Positions 58,729 through 64,000 of a stretch of DNA of 64,000 nucleotides are shown piece after piece; position 1 is the stretch's first letter, and each line of letters starts with the position of its first letter. Under the pieces are notes generated by a model. It was not told the DNA's origin. It made no database searches and saw nothing but the letters and a program-made list of their open reading frames with translations. This DNA comes from Epichloe hybrida (Eukaryota > Ascomycota > Sordariomycetes > Hypocreales > Clavicipitaceae): positions 744,001-808,000 of the forward strand of contig JAFEKR010000018.1 of NCBI GenBank assembly GCA_019022495.1, read 5' to 3'. The translations under genes and the position numbers were made by a program.

Positions 58729-60430
58729 TTTTTAAGTATTAAGGTTTACTCTTTAATAAAGATTAACTATACTAGCCTTCCTTACCTTTTCTATTATACT
58801 TATAATTAGTTTAAAAGTATTTCTTAGTGCTAGCCTTTATAAGGAACTACTACTAATTAATTAAAGCTTTAGATTTACTAATTAATATCCTTATCTATTT
58901 ATAAAAGCATTAGAGGTTAATAGGAGAATTAATAATATAAGCCTTACACTCTAGGATTCCTTTATAAGCATTTAGAATCTAATTATAGAGGTCTAATTCT
59001 AACTAGGATCTATAAGGATTTACCCTTTATAGATTTAAAAGCTTTATTATAAGGTCTTTAAAGCATTTAATCTTTAATTTACTAGGGTTCTCTTAGATAA
59101 TTATAAGCAGGCGTAATCTTCCCTATAATAGATAGTTCTTTTAATACGTATTATTTATCTTAAACTTTTACTTAATCCTACAGATAAGAGTTAGGAGATC
59201 CTAGGGGTCTCCTTAGCCTAAAAGGTTCTCTAGGAAGTATTAGAGAGGTCTTTTTTTTAGTATAAACTTAAAACTATAGCCTAACTATTCTTATATAATT
59301 CCTAGTATCTTACACTTCCTTTAATAAGTTAAGAGCTTAATATTAAGAATATTATACTCCTTAGCACTATACTTAATACTTTTATTACTATAAAACTTAT
59401 TAAGATTAAGTAGTTACTTTAATAAGGGTTAGCCTATCTCCTAAGAGGGAATAGGGATAATTAAATCTTATAGAAAAGGTATTATAGTCCTAGACTATAG
59501 AGAGGGATTATAGTGCCTTATAATAGGAGGGGAAATAAGGGGGGTCTAGGGTTATAGTTAAGGGCTTATAATAAGGGGATTACCTTTATTATTATACCTT
59601 TACCTTATACTTAGTATACTTAGAGATTAGTATAATAAAATCTAGGAATAAAATAGAAGTAATTATAGTAGTTAAGGGGATTAGGGATATTATAAAATAA
59701 CTAGTTACTTTAGTTAATCTCTAAAAGAAAGAATACTAATAGGAAGAAGGTCTTTATAGAAGTCTTTCTTTACTATTTATCTCTTAAAGGGGGAATACTT
59801 CCTAGTAACTTCCTATATTTTCTCTTCTTTCTAGTTATAAAACCTATTATAGTTAATAATATCTTTAAGTAAGACTACTATTTTATAGTAACTCTATAGG
59901 TTTATATAGACACTACTAAAGAAAAGAAAGTCTTAAAGACTCTTTATAGCTTTAGAATCTATTACTTAGAATATCTCTTATCTTTATTCTCTAAAGTTAT
60001 TACTAAATATAGTAAATAAGGTTTATAGGTATAGGTTCTTATATTTATAGGTTACTTTCTTAATAAAAATCTAAGCTATAAGCTCTTTAGGGGTAGTGTT
60101 TACTTTAAGATTAAATAATTCCTTATTCTCTAGTGCTTATTATATAATATACTAGTATAAATTAGGGGATATATAGTTAAGGAGGTAAGATATAACTTAT
60201 AGATTAGCTTCTCTTCTAGTATTCTTAGGGGGGAAGGTGTGTTTATAATTAGAGGGAATATCTTAGGCTCTAAATCCCTCTAGTTAATCTTAATATTTTA
60301 CTATAATATTAGTAGTAAATAAGGGGGTAAGGGAAATAAAGAATTAATAGAAGTCTAAAGGATTATAAGTAAAGCTATTATCTTTATCCCTTAGTAAGTT
60401 TAATTAAATAATTAAGGATAGGTTAGGTTA
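58729..60430 (-). pseudogene. F1 gag remnant
   Basis: Minus-strand gag from near the 5' LTR down to the zinc knuckle. The segment at 58729-58990 matches D gag 16499-16790 in reverse. The knuckle itself is split by the retroposon. RIP-type stops are frequent and no start codon can be assigned. 60430-60648 is the leader, ending in the CTAATTAG primer site (60641-60648, reverse). Confidence 0.75.
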
Positions 60431-60648
60431 GTTACTAACTAGGCCTTAATTAAGTTAATAAGCTTAGATTTAGTATAGAGCTAGTTATAGTTACTTAAGG
60501 TAAAAGGAGAGCTAAAATATACTTTTTCCTTAGTATATTTAGTATCTTAAAGTAGCACTTCCTTTTTTATAAGGTAAGTCCTTAATACTAATACCTCTTC
60601 TATAAACCTTACTAATCTATAGTATTTATAGAGATAATTACTAATTAG

Positions 60649-60944
60649 TGTTAGTATTTATAAAATACTATTAACCTATATATAGGGTTTTTAAGGTAAA
60701 CTAAAGTGTATATAATTATTATATATTCTAGTTTATTAAAGTAAGTAAAAGAGGGATTAAATAGAAGCAAAGAGGGTGTGCTATTTATTATAGGAAAAGG
60801 GGCCTTAATTAGGGTTACTAGCAAAGAGGCCACATATGCTAACACTAATCGTGGCGCGGTTAGGCCGGACATGTGGGTCCGCGATGCAACGCGCCTACCT
60901 AATCAGAGGCGCACACCCTTGTTGATATTATGCTTGTTCCAACA
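60649..60944 (-). repeat. F1 5' LTR (296 bp)
   Basis: The right, outer half keeps many CpG and CpA sites (GGCGCGGTTAGGCCGG near 60853) and ends TTGTTCCAACA. The left, inner end is mutated. Open stretches on both strands here (60651-60872 and 60778-60960) result from the absence of RIP stops rather than from a gene. Confidence 0.93.
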
Positions 60945-61014
60945 TAAGCCTAAAGAATAGTATTATTATTAATTATTTATTCTAAGCTATATTATTTATT
61001 ATTATAATTAATTA
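60945..61014 (-). repeat. Element H 5' LTR, second piece
   Basis: Beta-family LTR sequence that continues 52733-52778 after the TAAGC duplication of F1. It matches E LTR 41423-41495 and is broken again at 61015 by the delta element G2. The rest of the H LTR is beyond the window. Confidence 0.82.
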
Positions 61015-61277
61015 TGTTAGTTACACCAAGGTGCCTGCGCAGGTAAAAGGATAATCACGTAATATTGAAGTCAATGATAGTTAAATAAATTAGCTAGGAA
61101 AGGGGGAGAAGAGAGGGAAAGTCTAGATACTAGGAAAGTAAGCGAAACCTATGTGTAGGGCAAAAGAGAGGGTAGCGAATTAGTGTAGCTAATTGTATTA
61201 TATATATTACACTAGACTTATAATTTAGTCTAGTCTTTAGCTATAATTAAACTAATAAAGATCTAAATAAATTAACA
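61015..61277 (-). repeat. G2 3' LTR (263 bp)
   Basis: Left, outer end TGTTAGTTACACCAAGGTGCC is nearly intact and the right, inner end is mutated. Matches G LTRs. The purine tract of the element follows at 61278-61297. Confidence 0.9.
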
Positions 61278-61479
61278 CTAGTAATCTCTCTTTTTCCTTT
61301 ATAGCTAAAGAGCTTAAAAACATAATAAAAATTAGATTTAAGGAAAGTATATATAAGTAAATCTCTTAATAAGAATCCGCTACTATAATTAGCTATTATA
61401 GTATTAGTTAATTAAATTAATCTATTATTCCTTACCTAAGCTCCTATTCCCTAATATTATAGGTCTCTTTACCTATTCT

Positions 61480-64000
61480 TTAATATAAATTATTAATTTA
61501 TTTAAATTAATTAAAGAGGAAAGCGATAAATTTAGTAATGCATTAGTTATTATATTTACTAGATTATCATTACTGTTAATCTATCTAACTTCGTAGATTT
61601 TATGCCTCTTATATAATTAACAAAGAGCTATAATATTAATTATTAGTCTCTTCTCCTTTATAGTTCCTAGCTTTATAAGGTATTTATATAATAAAAAAGA
61701 GTTAGTATAGAGAATTATAGGGATCTAAGGTATCTTTAATTAATCTATAATCTAATAAAGGGTTGTGGAAATTACGTAAGTAATATTTACACCTTAAACC
61801 ATATTATATAACTTAGAGGCAAGCGCACTATAAGTAACTTATTTACTCTTTATTAAACTATATATAATAATATTACCTTTTATAATAAAGGTATTATTAT
61901 CTTGTATTATCTTATTACTAATCACGATTACATATCTAATCTATAAGCTTAAATCCTTATTATTAGTAAGTAATCTATTTATAAATATAAAGAGCTTTAC
62001 CTCCTTAAGAACCAAAGGGATATATTATAGTCTATGTTATTAATTCTTAATTTGCTATTTAAGGCATTTATTAAGATATATAATATCTTCTATAGAGGGC
62101 TCTTAGTATTAAGCTATAATTAATAGGTTATATAAAGCTTCTAGTTAATATATAGTTATAATATAGCTCCCTTAGGCTTATTATTCTATATAATCTTACT
62201 TTACCATTAGGGATTAAGGATTAACTTACTTAATCTTCTAACTTTAACCTTTCTAGGTTAAGATTAGCGAATTATTAGTGTTCTAGGTTAAGATATAACT
62301 ATTAAAGATAAGGGAATTCTTAGTAGTTAATTATTACTTCTCTTTAGCTATAAAGTTAGCTTTCTAGAGCTTTTTCTCTTCTTTTTAGAAGAAGTTATTA
62401 TTACTTAGGCCTAATATATTATTAGTTTATATTCTAATAATACTAAAGAGGTTCTTATTATTTAGGGTAGTAATTAATAAGCAAGGATTATAAGTTAAGG
62501 TTATTATATTAAGGTTATCCCTATAGTAATAGAAGTATATTACTTACTAGTAGGTTCTAGCCTTTATAATCCTATGAAGAGGTTTAATTAATTTAATTAT
62601 AGTCCCTTCTAGAAAGAGGTATGTAATTTACTTTAGAATTCTTATAATAATTAGCCTTATTAGCATTATATATATTCAAGTGTAGGCTTATGTAAGATTA
62701 TAAATCTAAAGGTAAATACTTCTTTTTCTTAATAATAAAGCAATAGCTATAATAAGGTATTAACTTGCTTATTATATTATTAGTAATTATATTAGGATAA
62801 ATTCCTTTCCTTTATTATTATAGCCTTATATAATAAGGTAAGACTTCTTATATAGTAAGTCTATTTCTTTACCTTTAATCTCTCTAACTATATAAGAATT
62901 AAACATTCTATAACCTCTATGCTTTACTAGGTTAAACTTAATAAATTTAAATATATTATAAGCTTATAAGCATTAATTTTAGCTTAATTAAACTACTTAA
63001 AGGGTTTTCCTAGGGTTATAATCCTTCCTTCTTAGTAAAGTTAAAGAGTAAGGTTCTAATTAGCCTTTTCCTTTACTATAAGAAATACTATACTTAGTAT
63101 CCCTCTAGCTATAACCTCTTAAATAAAGGCCTTCTCCTAATCTTTATTTATATGTATATAAAGCTAAATTAAGCTAATATTCTTCTTAAGGCTATAAGGT
63201 TTTTTTTTCCTTACTTTTATTCCTTTAGGGTAAGGTAATAAGTCTTTAACTTAATAGCTTCCCCTTAGGGCTATTTAGGCTTTATAAGCCTCTTTATTAA
63301 ACTCTCCTATACTTATAAATTACACTATAAGGGCTTTTCTTAGTCTCTCTTACTTTCTCTTAGCTAGTACTTATAGCTCTTTACTACCCTTTATTAAAGA
63401 ATTTCTTTTATTAGTAATAGTTAGTTATATAGTTATTTCTTTCTTTATATTACTAGGCTATTACTCTAGTAAATTATAGGGCCTTATCTCTTACTATTCT
63501 AGTCCCTTTATAATATATAGGTCTTTATAGTAAGGCTTTACTACTATAAAGTAAAACTTTACTAGGCTATAGGGTATATTAATAGTATAGGTGTTTTTAT
63601 TAGTAATAAGTAGCTTATATAAGCTATATTAGCTACCTTTCTCTTTTTATATATATATATTAGCTTATAGTAGTAGCTAGTATATAAGTACTATATTAGG
63701 ACTATTCTAGGCTCTAAGGGCATTATAAACCTAGTATAAAGCTAGATAATATTACACTTTATTAGTTACTTTATAAATTACCTTGAAATATTAAATAATA
63801 GAGATACTTAGTAGTAACTTATCTATTATCTATAGGTAGCCTCTAAAGACTAGTATAGTTAGGATAATACTATTTAGGCTTGTAAAGTTATTAATAGCCT
63901 TAATAGCTATTTAAAGGTATTACTTTAGCGTAAGTTTTATTCTAATTAAGTCTATAATAATATTATAGGCTTAGCGTAAAGGTCTATAATATCTCTTAAC
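61480..64000 (-). pseudogene. G2 pol remnant (RNase H, RT, part of integrase)
   Basis: Read right to left: integrase C-terminal part at about 64000-63650, RT at about 63060-62380 with the TNN box near 62435, and RNase H at about 62010-61480. It aligns with G 31100-33650. RIP-type stops are frequent. Gag, protease and most of integrase lie beyond the window. Confidence 0.84.

Larger units (their letters stand above)
52779..60944 (-). mobile_element. Complete Ty1/copia element F1 (gamma family) with a 1.87-kb insertion
   Basis: Minus-strand element with two 296-bp LTRs (52779-53074 and 60649-60944) and the perfect duplication TAAGC (52774-52778 and 60945-60949). It inserted into the 5' LTR of element H. 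Its zinc-knuckle region is interrupted by the retroposon at 56841-58713. Confidence 0.94.
61015..64000 (-). mobile_element. Ty1/copia element G2 (delta family), cut by window end
   Basis: Minus-strand delta element. The 3' LTR is at 61015-61277, and the internal region runs to the window end. It matches G in reverse, including the uninterrupted site of the Copia-I.2 insertion near 61385-61410. Its left edge lies in the H LTR, with AATTA at 61010-61014 as the expected duplication. The right side is not in view. Confidence 0.9.

Noticed and set aside
60778..60960. Plus-strand 60-codon open frame across the F1 5' LTR edge
   Set aside because: Crosses the LTR/target junction and matches no family. 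Openness reflects the lack of RIP in the outer LTR end.
1..64000. Mitochondrial origin because of the extreme AT content
   Set aside because: LTR retrotransposons, a chromovirus and RIP-type mutation are nuclear features. No mitochondrial genes or tRNAs were seen.

Overview
The window looks like a gene-free, very AT-rich repeat block from the nuclear genome of a filamentous ascomycete. I found no intact host gene. Almost every base can be assigned to a retrotransposon or to something inserted in one. The coding remnants carry the mark of repeat-induced point mutation (RIP). CpA/TpG is depleted and TpA is in excess. Glutamine and tryptophan codons have become TAG/TAA, catalytic Asp codons have become Asn, and the two LTRs of one element differ mainly by C/T and G/A. 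The species cannot be named from this sequence.

Elements and names used here. (1) Copia-I, LTRs of about 800-840 bp: one LTR cut by the window start (1-475), a complete minus-strand copy (5838-12965) and a complete plus-strand copy (33707-40795). (2) Four related Ty1/copia families with short LTRs, all ordered gag, zinc knuckle, protease, integrase, RT, RNase H. They are alpha (LTR about 231 bp: A1 476-5504; A2 41688-43141), beta (LTR about 309 bp: E 21600-27450 plus 41172-41687; C 43655-52441; H in three pieces between 43142 and 61014), gamma (LTR about 295 bp: D 16499-21599; F1 52779-60944) and delta (LTR 257 bp: G 27451-41171; G2 61015-64000). (3) A Ty3/gypsy chromovirus with an integrase-linked chromodomain (5505-5837 plus 12966-16498). 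(4) A 1.9-kb hAT-like non-autonomous DNA element (49833-51717). (5) Three insertions with 13- or 15-bp target duplications, as target-primed (LINE-type) insertion would leave (16909-17664, 49368-49444, 56841-58713).

The elements are nested like Russian dolls, and matching target-site duplications prove most junctions. One chain is H > A2 > E > D > gypsy > A1 > Copia-I LTR. Side branches are E > G > Copia-I.2, gypsy > Copia-I.1, H > C > (hAT, 77-bp retroposon), H > F1 > 1.87-kb retroposon, and H > G2. Both Copia-I copies and several of the other elements keep one reading frame across their domains, so RIP point mutation rather than indels accounts for most of their decay. At every element edge that can be read, the outward-facing end of the LTR has been spared from RIP while the inward-facing end is mutated. 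This is the most striking pattern in the window.
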